Shown: positions 49,802 through 57,636 of the stretch, in pieces | Layout of the letters: each line of letters starts with the position of its first letter | Numbering within the stretch: the stretch's first letter is position 1 | Origin: JACPPO01 sp965262505 | Lineage (GTDB): Bacteria; Acidobacteriota; Vicinamibacteria; Vicinamibacterales; UBA2999 | DNA: 64,000 nucleotides | Direction: 5' to 3' | NCBI GenBank assembly: GCA_965262505.1 | Contig: CBDHFM010000030.1 | Coordinates: 4,278,001 to 4,342,000, forward strand | Notes under the pieces: model-generated | What the model saw: only the letters and a program-made list of their open reading frames with translations | Told to the model about the DNA's origin: nothing | Databases searched by the model: none | Program-made: the position numbers and the translations under genes

Positions 49802-50065
49802 ATGGCCCAGGCTACTGAACTCCGTACCGCCTCCGCATCGCCGAACATCCAGGAGGTGTTTCTCAACTACGCCCGGCGCGAGCGCCTCTCCGTCAGTGTG
49901 CAGCTGATCGACGGCCGCCAGTTCGATGCGCGCATCAAGAACTTCGATCGCTTCGCGGTTGTCGTCGAGGTCGACGGCGCCGATCACCTGGTGTTCAAGC
50001 ACGCCATCGCCACCATTGCCACGCAGCGCTCCATCTCCAATTACTTCACATCGCAGCAGCCGTGA
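49802..50065 (+). CDS. hfq: RNA chaperone Hfq
   Basis: 87 residues. Sm1: NIQEVFLNYARRERLSVSVQ and LIDGRQFDARIKNFDRFAVV; Sm2: LVFKHAIATIATQR, with KHA of the U-rich RNA pocket. Hexameric chaperone for small RNA and mRNA pairing. It has a short N-terminal extension and no long C-terminal tail. Confidence 0.95.
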   Translation: MAQATELRTASASPNIQEVFLNYARRERLSVSVQLIDGRQFDARIKNFDRFAVVVEVDGADHLVFKHAIATIATQRSISNYFTSQQP

Positions 50066-50078
50066 ACGAGAGGCGCGC

Positions 50079-51260
50079 GTGCCGCCATTCACGCGCGTTG
50101 TCGTGATCGTTCTCGACGGCGTCGGCATCGGGGAGCTTCCTGACGCCGCAGCGTATGGCGACCAGGGCAGCAACACGCTCGGCAACGTGGCCAAGCGGGT
50201 TCCGTTGGCGTTACCGGTTCTGCGGTCGCTCGGCCTGGGTCGTCTTGTTCGCCTCGGCGGCGTGGCGCCGGGGCGGCCGCGCGGCGCCTTTGGGCGGATG
50301 GCCGAAATATCGGCCGGGAAGGACTCGGTCACGGGCCACTGGGAGTTGATGGGTCTCGTCCTCGACCAGCCCTTTCCCACGTTTCCGGACGGCTTTTCCC
50401 CCGAACTCATCGCGGCGCTTGAGCACCGGATTGGGCGCGGCACCCTGGGCAACATCGTGGCCTCCGGCACCGAGATCATCGATCAGCTGGGGCCCGAACA
50501 CCTGCGGACCGGCAAGCCGATCGTCTACACGTCCGCCGACAGTGTGTTTCAGATCGCGGCGCACGAAGACGTCATTCCGGTCGCGGAACAGTACCGGATC
50601 TGCGAGGCTGCGTTCGACCTCGCCGCGCGGGGAGCCGGCGTGGGTCGGGTGATTGCGCGGCCGTTCGTCGGCACGCCTGGTGCGTTCACCCGGACCGCCA
50701 ACCGGCACGATTACGCGCTCGAGCCGACAGGCGACACGCTGCTCGACTGGCTGTCGCGGAACGGTGTCGCGATCGTGTCGATTGGTAAGGTCGCCGACCT
50801 ATTTGCTGGACGCGGCATCACCCGCTCCATCCTGACGTCGAGCGACTCGGATGGTCTCGAGAAACTGTCGGCGGTCATGGCGGACACGCCTGCCGGACTG
50901 ATTTTCATGAACCTGGTGGATTGTGACGCGGTCTACGGGCATCGGAACGACATCGTCGGCTACGCGGCCAACCTCGAACGGATCGACGCACGCCTCGGCC
51001 GCCTCCTCCCCGCATTGCGCGAGGCAGACCTTCTGGTGGCAACGGCCGATCACGGCAACGATCCGAGCACGCCGAGCACCGACCATTCGCGCGAATACGT
51101 GCCGATCCTTCTGACTGGACCGCGCGTCCGCGAGGGGACCGGTCTCGGCACGCGTGCCTCGTTTGCGGATCTCGGTCAGACGATTGCGGATAACTTCGGC
51201 GTTGGGCCGCTGGCGCACGGGACCAGCTTCCTGGAGGACATCGTTGTCGAGCATCCGTGA
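50079..51260 (+). CDS. deoB: Phosphopentomutase DeoB
   Basis: 393 residues of the alkaline-phosphatase superfamily. RVVVIVLDGVGIGELPDAAAYGD carries the first metal Asp, AGKDSVTGHWELMG the phospho-acceptor Thr, and LVATADHGNDPSTPSTDHSREYVPIL the second metal set. It interconverts (deoxy)ribose 1- and 5-phosphates in nucleoside breakdown, fitting the mtnP-type phosphorylase elsewhere in the window. Start GTG 50079, after the hfq stop; the longer frame overlaps hfq. Confidence 0.95.
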   Translation: MPPFTRVVVIVLDGVGIGELPDAAAYGDQGSNTLGNVAKRVPLALPVLRSLGLGRLVRLGGVAPGRPRGAFGRMAEISAGKDSVTGHWELMGLVLDQPFPTFPDGFSPELIAALEHRIGRGTLGNIVASGTEIIDQLGPEHLRTGKPIVYTSADSVFQIAAHEDVIPVAEQYRICEAAFDLAARGAGVGRVIARPFVGTPGAFTRTANRHDYALEPTGDTLLDWLSRNGVAIVSIGKVADLFAGRGITRSILTSSDSDGLEKLSAVMADTPAGLIFMNLVDCDAVYGHRNDIVGYAANLERIDARLGRLLPALREADLLVATADHGNDPSTPSTDHSREYVPILLTGPRVREGTGLGTRASFADLGQTIADNFGVGPLAHGTSFLEDIVVEHP

Positions 51261-52302
51261 AGCGCTGGAGCAGCGTGAGCGAGACGCGCTTGCGCCGCAG
51301 GCTGCCAGGAGCGCCGACTCGCGCGGCCGCCTCCGAGCCGAACCGGAAGACGACGTGCGCCCGGCGTTCCAGCACGATCGGGACCGTATCATTCACAGCA
51401 AGGCGTTCCGGCGGTTGAAGCACAAGACGCAGGTCTTCTTCGCGCCAGCCGGAGACCACTACCGCACGAGGCTCACGCACAGCCTCGAGGTCTCGCAGAT
51501 CGCGCGCACGATCGCAAAGGTCCTTCGCCTGCACGAAGAGCTGACCGAGTCGATCGCGCTCGGCCACGATCTCGGGCACACGCCGTTTGGCCACACCGGT
51601 GAGCGGGTCCTCGACAGCCTGGTCCCCGGCGGCTTCAATCACTACGAGCAGAGCCTCCGGATCGTCGACGTGCTCGAGAACGATGGCCAAGGCCTCAACC
51701 TCACCTGGGAAGTTCGCGACGGCATCGCACGCCACTCGAAGGGCAGGGAGGGCTCGCCGGTGGGGCTGGACCCATCCAGGCGGGCTGCCACCCTGGAGGG
51801 ACAGATCATCCGCGTCGCGGATCTCGTCGCCTACGTTAACCACGATATTGATGATGCGATGCGAGCGGGGATGTTGAAGGCATCGAACCTGCCTGGGTCG
51901 GCGGTCAAGGCGCTCGGCGCCACCTCGTCGGCACGCATTGCGCGCATGGTCAAGGATGTCGTCACGGAAACGCAGAATGCCGGGCTCACGGAAATCAAGA
52001 TGAGTGAGCCTGTGCTCGAGGCGACGCTCACCATGCGCAGTTTCCTCTTCGACGCGGTGTACGAGAACAACGAGGCGACGGCCGAGTTCAAGAAGGCCGC
52101 CGGCATCCTTGGCGGCCTTTGGGACAAGGTCCGCGAGCGGCCGGCCGAATTCCTCGACCGCCGCGTCGTCGAGGCCGAAGGGCTCGATACGGCCACCAAG
52201 GACTTTCTGGCAGGCATGACGGATCGGTTTGCGGTGACCCTCTTCGAGCGGCTCTTCGTCCCGAAGCCCTGGATCGGGCCGATCTCCTGGAATCAGCTAT
52301 AA
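51244..52302 (+). CDS. dgt: dGTPase-like HD-domain triphosphohydrolase
   Basis: 352 residues. HSKAFRRLKHKTQVF, RTRLTHSLEVSQIARTIAK, ALGHDLGHTPFGHTGERVL and NHDIDDAM give the H...HD...D metal site of Dgt-type hydrolases, which cleave dNTP to nucleoside and triphosphate. Length fits the short deoxyguanosinetriphosphate triphosphohydrolase-like class. Start TTG 51244 overlaps the deoB end by 17 bases. Substrate preference is not readable. Confidence 0.92.
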   Translation: MSSIREALEQRERDALAPQAARSADSRGRLRAEPEDDVRPAFQHDRDRIIHSKAFRRLKHKTQVFFAPAGDHYRTRLTHSLEVSQIARTIAKVLRLHEELTESIALGHDLGHTPFGHTGERVLDSLVPGGFNHYEQSLRIVDVLENDGQGLNLTWEVRDGIARHSKGREGSPVGLDPSRRAATLEGQIIRVADLVAYVNHDIDDAMRAGMLKASNLPGSAVKALGATSSARIARMVKDVVTETQNAGLTEIKMSEPVLEATLTMRSFLFDAVYENNEATAEFKKAAGILGGLWDKVRERPAEFLDRRVVEAEGLDTATKDFLAGMTDRFAVTLFERLFVPKPWIGPISWNQL

Positions 52303-52303
52303 T
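52298..52303 (+). promoter_or_regulatory. Candidate -10 box for the yceD-rpmF-fab operon
   Basis: TATAAT overlapping the dgt stop, 65 bases before yceD. There is no clear -35. The same arrangement (TATAAT formed with a TAA stop) is seen before leuS at 63523-63528. Confidence 0.35.
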
Positions 52304-52367
52304 TTGAGGTCCGCCTTTCGCGAAACTGTCGCAGAGGGGCCGGTGTCGCCGACCTGGCATCGCAGCC

Positions 52368-52898
52368 ATGCAACTCGATCTCAAGCGCTATCGGCAGCCC
52401 CTGAGTCATTTCGTCCGCACATTCCAGCCGGAGGAAGTGGCGGATACGGACGATGCGTACCGGATCGTGACGCCGAGCGACCTTGCCTTCGAGATCCACA
52501 AGGACAAGGACAGGTTCCGCCTGGTCGGGACGGTGGCGGCTGAACTCGAGTTGTTATGCAGCCGCTGCCTCGAGTCGTTCCGCTTGCCGATTGCCGCGCC
52601 GTTCGACGTGCGGTATCTGCCGATCTCCGAGGCCTCGGCAGACGTCGAGCGGGAAATGAATGACGAGGATCTGGAGACGAGCTACTACCGGAACGACGCG
52701 ATCGACCTGAACGAGCTGCTGCGCGAGCAGTTCTACCTGGCGCTGCCGATGAAGCCGCTCTGCGGTGAGGCGTGCCGGGGGCTGTGTGCACAGTGCGGCA
52801 CGAACCTGAATGCGGGCACCTGCGATTGTCAGCCGGTCTGGGACGATCCCCGGCTGGCTGCGCTCAAGGGCCTGGGCCGGACGCGCGAATCATCGTAG
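52368..52898 (+). CDS. yceD: YceD/DUF177 family protein
   Basis: 176 residues. LELLCSRCLESFRLPIAAPF (first Cys pair), NDAIDLNELLREQFYLALPMKPLC and CRGLCAQCGTNLNAGTC (CxxCGxNLN) are the DUF177 landmarks. In other bacteria and plants YceD is linked to 23S rRNA accumulation and is co-encoded with rpmF, as here. Confidence 0.93.
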   Translation: MQLDLKRYRQPLSHFVRTFQPEEVADTDDAYRIVTPSDLAFEIHKDKDRFRLVGTVAAELELLCSRCLESFRLPIAAPFDVRYLPISEASADVEREMNDEDLETSYYRNDAIDLNELLREQFYLALPMKPLCGEACRGLCAQCGTNLNAGTCDCQPVWDDPRLAALKGLGRTRESS

Positions 52899-52924
52899 GT
52901 AGCCGGAGACCCTCGGTCTCCGGG
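52899..52924. repeat. GTAGCCGGAGACC palindrome (copy 1)
   Basis: CCGGAGACC (52903-52911), loop CTC, GGTCTCCGG (52915-52923): a perfect 9-bp stem between yceD and rpmF. A second copy with the same GTAGCCGGAGACC opening is at 56242-56270, so this is a dispersed REP-like palindrome. Confidence 0.75.
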
Positions 52925-52934
52925 AATAGAGATT

Positions 52935-53117
52935 ATGCCTAACCCAAAACGCCGACACTCGAAGACGCGCACCGCGAAGCGGCGCACCCACGACGCACTG
53001 ACCCCGGTCATGACCGGCCTGTGCCCGCAGTGCCACGAGCCGAAGGCGCCGCACCACATCTGTCCGCACTGTGGCTTCTACAGGCAGCGGCAGGTCCGGG
53101 CGGTTGACGAAGAGTAA
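52935..53117 (+). CDS. rpmF: 50S ribosomal protein L32
   Basis: 60 residues. NPKRRHSKTRTAKRRTHDAL is the conserved start of L32; the CPQCHEPKAPHHICPHCGFY segment (Cys30, 33, 43, 46) forms a zinc ribbon. Sits in the usual yceD-rpmF-plsX order. Confidence 0.97.
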   Translation: MPNPKRRHSKTRTAKRRTHDALTPVMTGLCPQCHEPKAPHHICPHCGFYRQRQVRAVDEE

Positions 53118-53128
53118 TCCCCCGCACA

Positions 53129-54139
53129 GTGATCCGCATCGCCGTTGACGCGATGGGAGGCGACCACGCGCCGTCGGCGGTCGTCGACGGGGCGATGGCT
53201 GCCGCGCGTCACCTCGCGGTGCAGATCGCGCTCGTCGGCCCCACGGCGATCCTCGAGGGGGCGCTGGCGTCCCATCAGGACTGGCGCCAGCTCGGGATCG
53301 AGATCGTCGAGGCGCCGGACGTCGTCGCCATGAGCGACCCGCCCGCCGCGACGCTCCGGCGCAAGCCACGGGCGTCCATCCGCGTGGCGGCGGACCTCGT
53401 CGCCCGGAAATCTGCCGGCGCCCTGGTCAGCGCCGGCCACACCGGCGCCACCGTAATGGCCGCCTACAGAGCCTTTGGCACGATTCCCGGCGTCGACCGT
53501 CCCGCGCTGGCGGCCGCGATCCCGACCCGCGCGCGGCCGGCGATCCTGGTCGACGCTGGCGCCAACGTGGAGTGCCGGCCTCAGCACCTGCTGCAGTTCG
53601 CCGTGATGGGGGGCGCGTACGCGCGCATCGCGCTCGCTGTCGAGCGGCCGCGCATCGGCCTTCTGTCGATTGGCGAGGAAGCGACCAAGGGGACCGAGCT
53701 CACGCGGGACGCGCACCGGCTTCTCCAAGCGGCGCCGCTGAACTTCATCGGCAACGTCGAAGGACGGGAGATCTATAGCGGTGTTGCCGATGTGATTGTC
53801 TGCGATGGCTTTACCGGAAATATCGTGCTGAAGACGAGTGAGGGGTTGGTGGAGACGGTGGAAGCGCTGCTCGGCGACGAGCTGCAAGGGACGTTTTCGA
53901 GCCAGGTCGGGTACCTGCTGTCGCGCCGGGCCTTCCGGAGGTTCCGCCGCCGCGTCGATTATTCGGAATACGGTGGCGCGCCGCTCCTGGGCGTCGCCGG
54001 ACTTGCCATCGTCGGCCACGGCCGCTCGTCGGCCAAGGCCGTGCGCAACGCCATCGCGATGGCGCACCGGTTTGCGACGAGCGACTTCATTCACCGTGTC
54101 GAGGAAGGGATTGCCGCCGCTGCGGTGCCGGGCCCGTGA
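53129..54139 (+). CDS. plsX: Phosphate acyltransferase PlsX
   Basis: 336 residues. IRIAVDAMGGDHAPSAVVDG is the PlsX start; GALVSAGHTGATVMAAY and RPAILVDAGANVECRPQHL, LSIGEEATKGTEL and VIVCDGFTGNIVLKTSEGL are all family motifs. It makes acyl-phosphate from acyl-ACP for phospholipid synthesis. GTG start 53129; overlaps fabD by 4 bases. fabH, which often follows plsX, is absent here. Confidence 0.96.
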   Translation: MIRIAVDAMGGDHAPSAVVDGAMAAARHLAVQIALVGPTAILEGALASHQDWRQLGIEIVEAPDVVAMSDPPAATLRRKPRASIRVAADLVARKSAGALVSAGHTGATVMAAYRAFGTIPGVDRPALAAAIPTRARPAILVDAGANVECRPQHLLQFAVMGGAYARIALAVERPRIGLLSIGEEATKGTELTRDAHRLLQAAPLNFIGNVEGREIYSGVADVIVCDGFTGNIVLKTSEGLVETVEALLGDELQGTFSSQVGYLLSRRAFRRFRRRVDYSEYGGAPLLGVAGLAIVGHGRSSAKAVRNAIAMAHRFATSDFIHRVEEGIAAAAVPGP

Positions 54140-55116
54140 TCGCCTTTCTTTTTCCAGGCCAGGGTTCGCAGAACGTCGGGATGGGCCGGGCGCTGGCTGA
54201 CGTGTTCCCCGAGGCGCGAGCGACGTTCGATGAGGCCGATGCGGCCTTCGGGGAGGGATCTGTACGCGCGGATCAGGTCCGCCCTGGTTCGTTGAGCACG
54301 CTGTGCTTCGAGGACCCTGCTGATCAGTTGCTGCTGACCGAGCACACGCAGCCCGCGATTCTGTCGGTGAGCATCGCCGCCGCGCGGGTGCTCGTGTCGC
54401 GTGGGATCCAGCCGGACCTCGTGGCGGGCCACAGCCTGGGCGAGTACTCCGCCAATGTCGTGGCCGGCACCTTTGGATTCGCCGATGCGGTGCGCGTCGT
54501 CCGCCGCCGCGGACGTTACATGCAGGAGGCGGTGCCTGTTGGCCAGGGCGCGATGGCAGCGATTCTCGGTCTAGATGCCGCGGCAGTGCGCCGCGCGTGT
54601 GAGGACGCGGCGCAGGGTGAGGTGGTCAGCCTCGCGAACATCAACAGTCCCGACCAGGTGGTGATCGCGGGCGCGACGGCCGCCGTGCAGCGGGCGGGAG
54701 CGCGCGCGAAGGTGCTTGGCGCCAAGCGCGTGGTGCCGCTGCCGGTCAGCGCGCCGTTCCACTGCGCGCTGATGAAGCCCGCCGAGGAGCGTCTCGCCCC
54801 GGAGCTGCGCGCCCTTCCTGTTCAGGACCCGCGCGTGCCGATCGTCGCGAACGTGGACGCAGAGCTGAAGAAGGATGGCGGGGCGGCCATTGACGCGCTC
54901 GTGCGCCAGGTCTCGTCGCCGGTACTGTGGGAGGACATCGTCCATCGCCTTGCGTCGGAAGGCGTCACCACGTATGTTGAGGTGGGCTCGGGCCGCGTGC
55001 TCAGCGGGCTGGTCAAGAGAATCCGGAAGGACGCCCAGGTGTTCGCCTTCGGGGCGCCCGAGGAACTGGGACCGATTCTCGCAAGTACACCGTCGAAAGT
55101 GCAACGTGAAGAGTAA
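54136..55116 (+). CDS. fabD: Malonyl-CoA:ACP transacylase FabD
   Basis: 326 residues. AFLFPGQGSQNVGMGRAL, the nucleophile in VAGHSLGEYSAN, the oxyanion QGAMAAILGL region, VSAPFHCALM with the catalytic His, and YVEVGSGRVLSGLVKRI. It loads malonyl onto ACP. GTG start overlaps plsX. The last codons run into an iterated-word element. Confidence 0.95.
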   Translation: MIAFLFPGQGSQNVGMGRALADVFPEARATFDEADAAFGEGSVRADQVRPGSLSTLCFEDPADQLLLTEHTQPAILSVSIAAARVLVSRGIQPDLVAGHSLGEYSANVVAGTFGFADAVRVVRRRGRYMQEAVPVGQGAMAAILGLDAAAVRRACEDAAQGEVVSLANINSPDQVVIAGATAAVQRAGARAKVLGAKRVVPLPVSAPFHCALMKPAEERLAPELRALPVQDPRVPIVANVDAELKKDGGAAIDALVRQVSSPVLWEDIVHRLASEGVTTYVEVGSGRVLSGLVKRIRKDAQVFAFGAPEELGPILASTPSKVQREE

Positions 55117-55184
55117 CTTCGAAGTCGTGCGTCGCGCTTGGCAGCTTGCTTTCCAGTGTCCACTTTCTACTTTCCGCTTTCTGT
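55092..55184. repeat. Two-armed iterated-word element, GAAAGTC family
   Basis: The left part (GTCGAAAGTGCAACGTGAAG, ACTTCGAAGTCG) is followed by CAGTGTCCACTTTCTACTTTCC and GCTTTCTGTC, complementary words, ending just before the fabG start. It covers the fabD stop region and the fabD-fabG gap. Confidence 0.6.
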
Positions 55185-55187
55185 CGT

Positions 55188-55928
55188 ATGTCCGATCTCT
55201 CAGGTAAAGTAGCAGTCGTGACCGGGGCGTCGCGCGGCATCGGACGAGCGGTGGCCGTGCTGCTGGCCTCGCGTGGCGCGCAGGTCGTCGCCGCCGCGCG
55301 CGGTGACCACGCGGCGGAGACGGTGGCGGCGATCCAGGGCGCCGGAGGACGCGCGGATGCGGCACCACTCGACGTCACCGACACCGGATCGGTGGAGGCG
55401 ATGGTTGGCGGCGCGCTCGAACGTCACGGCCGCATCGACATCCTGGTGAACAATGCCGGCATCGCGCGCGATCAGCTCCTGCTGCGGATGAAGCGAGAGG
55501 ACTGGGACCAGGTCATGGCGACCAACCTGACCGGCGCATTTGCGTGCGCGCAGGCGGTGATCAAGCCGATGATCAAACAGCGTGGCGGCCGCATCATCAG
55601 CATCAGCTCCGTGGTCGGCCAGGTGGGGAATGCCGGGCAGACGAACTATGCGGCGTCGAAGGCGGGGCTGATCGGGTTTTCGAAGGCGCTCGCTCGCGAG
55701 GTGGCGTCGCGCAATATCACGGTGAATGTGGTGGCTCCCGGCCTGATCGACACAGACATGACCCGGGGCATCACCGACAAGGCGCAAGACGGCTGGGGCG
55801 AGCAGATTCCGCTCGGGCGGCTTGGCTCGACTGAGGAGGTGGCGGCCGCTGTTTGCTTTCTCGCTTCGGATGAGGCGTCGTATATTACAGGTCAGGTGCT
55901 GGCAGTTAATGGTGGGATGTACATGTAG
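55188..55928 (+). CDS. fabG: 3-oxoacyl-ACP reductase FabG
   Basis: 246-residue short-chain dehydrogenase. GKVAVVTGASRGIGRAVAVL (TGxxxGIG), DILVNNAGIARDQLLLRM (NNAG), ISISSVVGQVGNAGQTNYAASKAG with the Ser-Tyr-Lys triad, and ITGQVLAVNGGMYM at the end. NADPH-dependent reduction step of fatty-acid elongation. ATG 55188 begins DLSGKVA; the upstream in-frame codons are repeat sequence. Confidence 0.95.
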   Translation: MSDLSGKVAVVTGASRGIGRAVAVLLASRGAQVVAAARGDHAAETVAAIQGAGGRADAAPLDVTDTGSVEAMVGGALERHGRIDILVNNAGIARDQLLLRMKREDWDQVMATNLTGAFACAQAVIKPMIKQRGGRIISISSVVGQVGNAGQTNYAASKAGLIGFSKALAREVASRNITVNVVAPGLIDTDMTRGITDKAQDGWGEQIPLGRLGSTEEVAAAVCFLASDEASYITGQVLAVNGGMYM

Positions 55929-55969
55929 GTACGCGGTGCATGGCGCACCGCGCACGCTAAGGAGGCGTA

Positions 55970-56215
55970 ATGGCCGTCGCAGATAAGGTGAAGAGCATCA
56001 TCGTGGAGCAGCTCGGCGTGGACGAGGAGGAAGTGACGCCGGACGCGTCATTCGTCGACGATCTGGGCGCAGATTCGCTCGACACGGTGGAGCTCGTCAT
56101 GGCGTTCGAGGAGGAGTTCGGAATCGAGATTCCGGACGAGGACGCCGAGAAGATTACTCGCGTGACGGAAGCGATCGACTATGTCGAGTCCCACGCAAAG
56201 GGAAAGAAGGGCTAG
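55970..56215 (+). CDS. acpP: Acyl carrier protein AcpP
   Basis: 81 residues, acidic. LGADSLDTVELVMAFEEEFG contains the Ser carrying phosphopantetheine in the DSLD motif. AAGGAGG (55960-55966) precedes the ATG, giving strong translation as expected for ACP. Confidence 0.98.
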   Translation: MAVADKVKSIIVEQLGVDEEEVTPDASFVDDLGADSLDTVELVMAFEEEFGIEIPDEDAEKITRVTEAIDYVESHAKGKKG

Positions 56216-56241
56216 GCGAACGGGCGGGTAGGCGGGGGCGT

Positions 56242-56270
56242 GTAGCCGGAGACCTTCAGGTCTCCACTAC
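56242..56270. repeat. GTAGCCGGAGACC palindrome (copy 2)
   Basis: GGAGACCT (56248-56255), TC, AGGTCTCC (56258-56265), with outer GTAG/CTAC pairs. It lies between acpP and fabF and shares the GTAGCCGGAGACC opening with 52899-52924. Confidence 0.75.
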
Positions 56271-56300
56271 AGCAAGGCCCTCGGGACGTACCGCGGAGGC

Positions 56301-57545
56301 ATGGTGAGTAGGCGCGTCGTCATTACCGGCATCGGCCTGGTGTCGTCGGTCGGGATCGGCACTAGCGCGAATTGGCGTGCGCTGCTGGCTGGCACGAGTG
56401 GCGTGGGGCGGATTACCAGGTTCGACCCTGCCAGCTTCGCCGTGCAGATTGCGGGGGAGGTCAAGGGGTTCGACCCGCTGCAGTTTGTCGATAAGAAAGA
56501 CGTCAAGAAGATGGACGTCTTCATTCAGTACGCTATCGCCGCGTCGCAGTTCGCCGTCGACGACTCGAAGCTGGTCATCGGGCCGGACAACGCCCCGAAC
56601 GTCGGCGTATTCATCGGGTCGGGGATCGGCGGCTTCGCGACGATCGAACGCGAGCACAAGGCGCTGCTCGGCGGTGGGCCGCGAAAGATCTCACCGTTCT
56701 TCATTCCGTCGGCCATCATCAACCTCGCCGCGGGGCATGTGTCCATCCGCTTCGGCGCGAAGGGTCCGAACCTCGCCACATGCACGGCCTGCTCCGCGTC
56801 GGCGCATGCGATCGGCGACTCGTTCGAGATCATTAGGCGCGGCGACGCTGACGTCATGATCGCTGGTGGCTCAGAGGCGGCCATCACGCCGATGAGCGTC
56901 GGCGGATTCGCTGCCATGCGCGCGCTGTCGACGCGGAACGACGAGCCAGAGCGGGCGAGCCGCCCGTTTGACAAGGACCGCGACGGGTTCATCATCGGTG
57001 ATGGTGCAGGCGTCCTCGTGCTCGAGGAACTCGAGCAGGCCAGGCGCAGGGGCGCGGCCATCTACGCCGAGCTCGTCGGCTACGGTATGTCCGCCGACGC
57101 GTTCCATATCACTGCGCCGTCGGAAGACGGCGATGGCGGCGTTCGCGTGATGAAGCTGGCCTTGAAGAAAGCCGGCGTTCGACCGGAACAGGTGGATTAC
57201 ATCAACGCGCACGGCACCTCCACGCCGTACAACGATCGGCTCGAGACGCTGGCGATCAAGAAGTGCTTCGGCACCCACGCCCGTCGTCTTGCGATATCTT
57301 CGACCAAGTCGATGACCGGACACCTCCTCGGGGGCGCCGGGGGGCTCGAGGCGGGCATCTCGGCCCTGGCGGTGCACCACCAGGCGGTGCCGCCGACGAT
57401 CAACCTCGATCACCCAGACCCCGATTGCGATCTCGATTACGTGCCGCAGACGAGCCGTCAACTGAAGGTTCAGTACGCGCTCTCCAACTCGTTCGGTTTC
57501 GGCGGCACGAACGCCGCGCTGCTCTTCAAGAAATTCGAAGGGTGA
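56301..57545 (+). CDS. fabF: 3-oxoacyl-ACP synthase II FabF
   Basis: 414-residue thiolase-fold condensing enzyme. RRVVITGIGLVSSVGIGTSAN at the start; catalytic Cys in NLATCTACSASAHAIG; His in YINAHGTSTPYND and KSMTGHLLGGAGGLE; end NSFGFGGTNAALLF. It elongates acyl-ACP with malonyl-ACP. Last of the fab genes; a CACGAAG element follows its stop. Confidence 0.96.
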   Translation: MVSRRVVITGIGLVSSVGIGTSANWRALLAGTSGVGRITRFDPASFAVQIAGEVKGFDPLQFVDKKDVKKMDVFIQYAIAASQFAVDDSKLVIGPDNAPNVGVFIGSGIGGFATIEREHKALLGGGPRKISPFFIPSAIINLAAGHVSIRFGAKGPNLATCTACSASAHAIGDSFEIIRRGDADVMIAGGSEAAITPMSVGGFAAMRALSTRNDEPERASRPFDKDRDGFIIGDGAGVLVLEELEQARRRGAAIYAELVGYGMSADAFHITAPSEDGDGGVRVMKLALKKAGVRPEQVDYINAHGTSTPYNDRLETLAIKKCFGTHARRLAISSTKSMTGHLLGGAGGLEAGISALAVHHQAVPPTINLDHPDPDCDLDYVPQTSRQLKVQYALSNSFGFGGTNAALLFKKFEG

Positions 57546-57547
57546 TT

Positions 57548-57628
57548 AACCACGAAGTCCGCGAAAATCACGAAGGACACGAATCTCCAGGGTTTTGTGG
57601 TTGTCACGATCTTCGTGCCTTCGTGGTT
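57548..57628. repeat. Two-armed iterated-word element, CACGAAG family (copy 2)
   Basis: Starts AACCACGAAG (57548-57557) and ends with its exact complement CTTCGTGGTT (57619-57628). Between them are further CACGAA words on the left and CTTCGTG words on the right. It lies between fabF and etfB and ends 8 bases before the etfB ATG. Confidence 0.88.
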
Positions 57629-57636
57629 AAGCGAGT

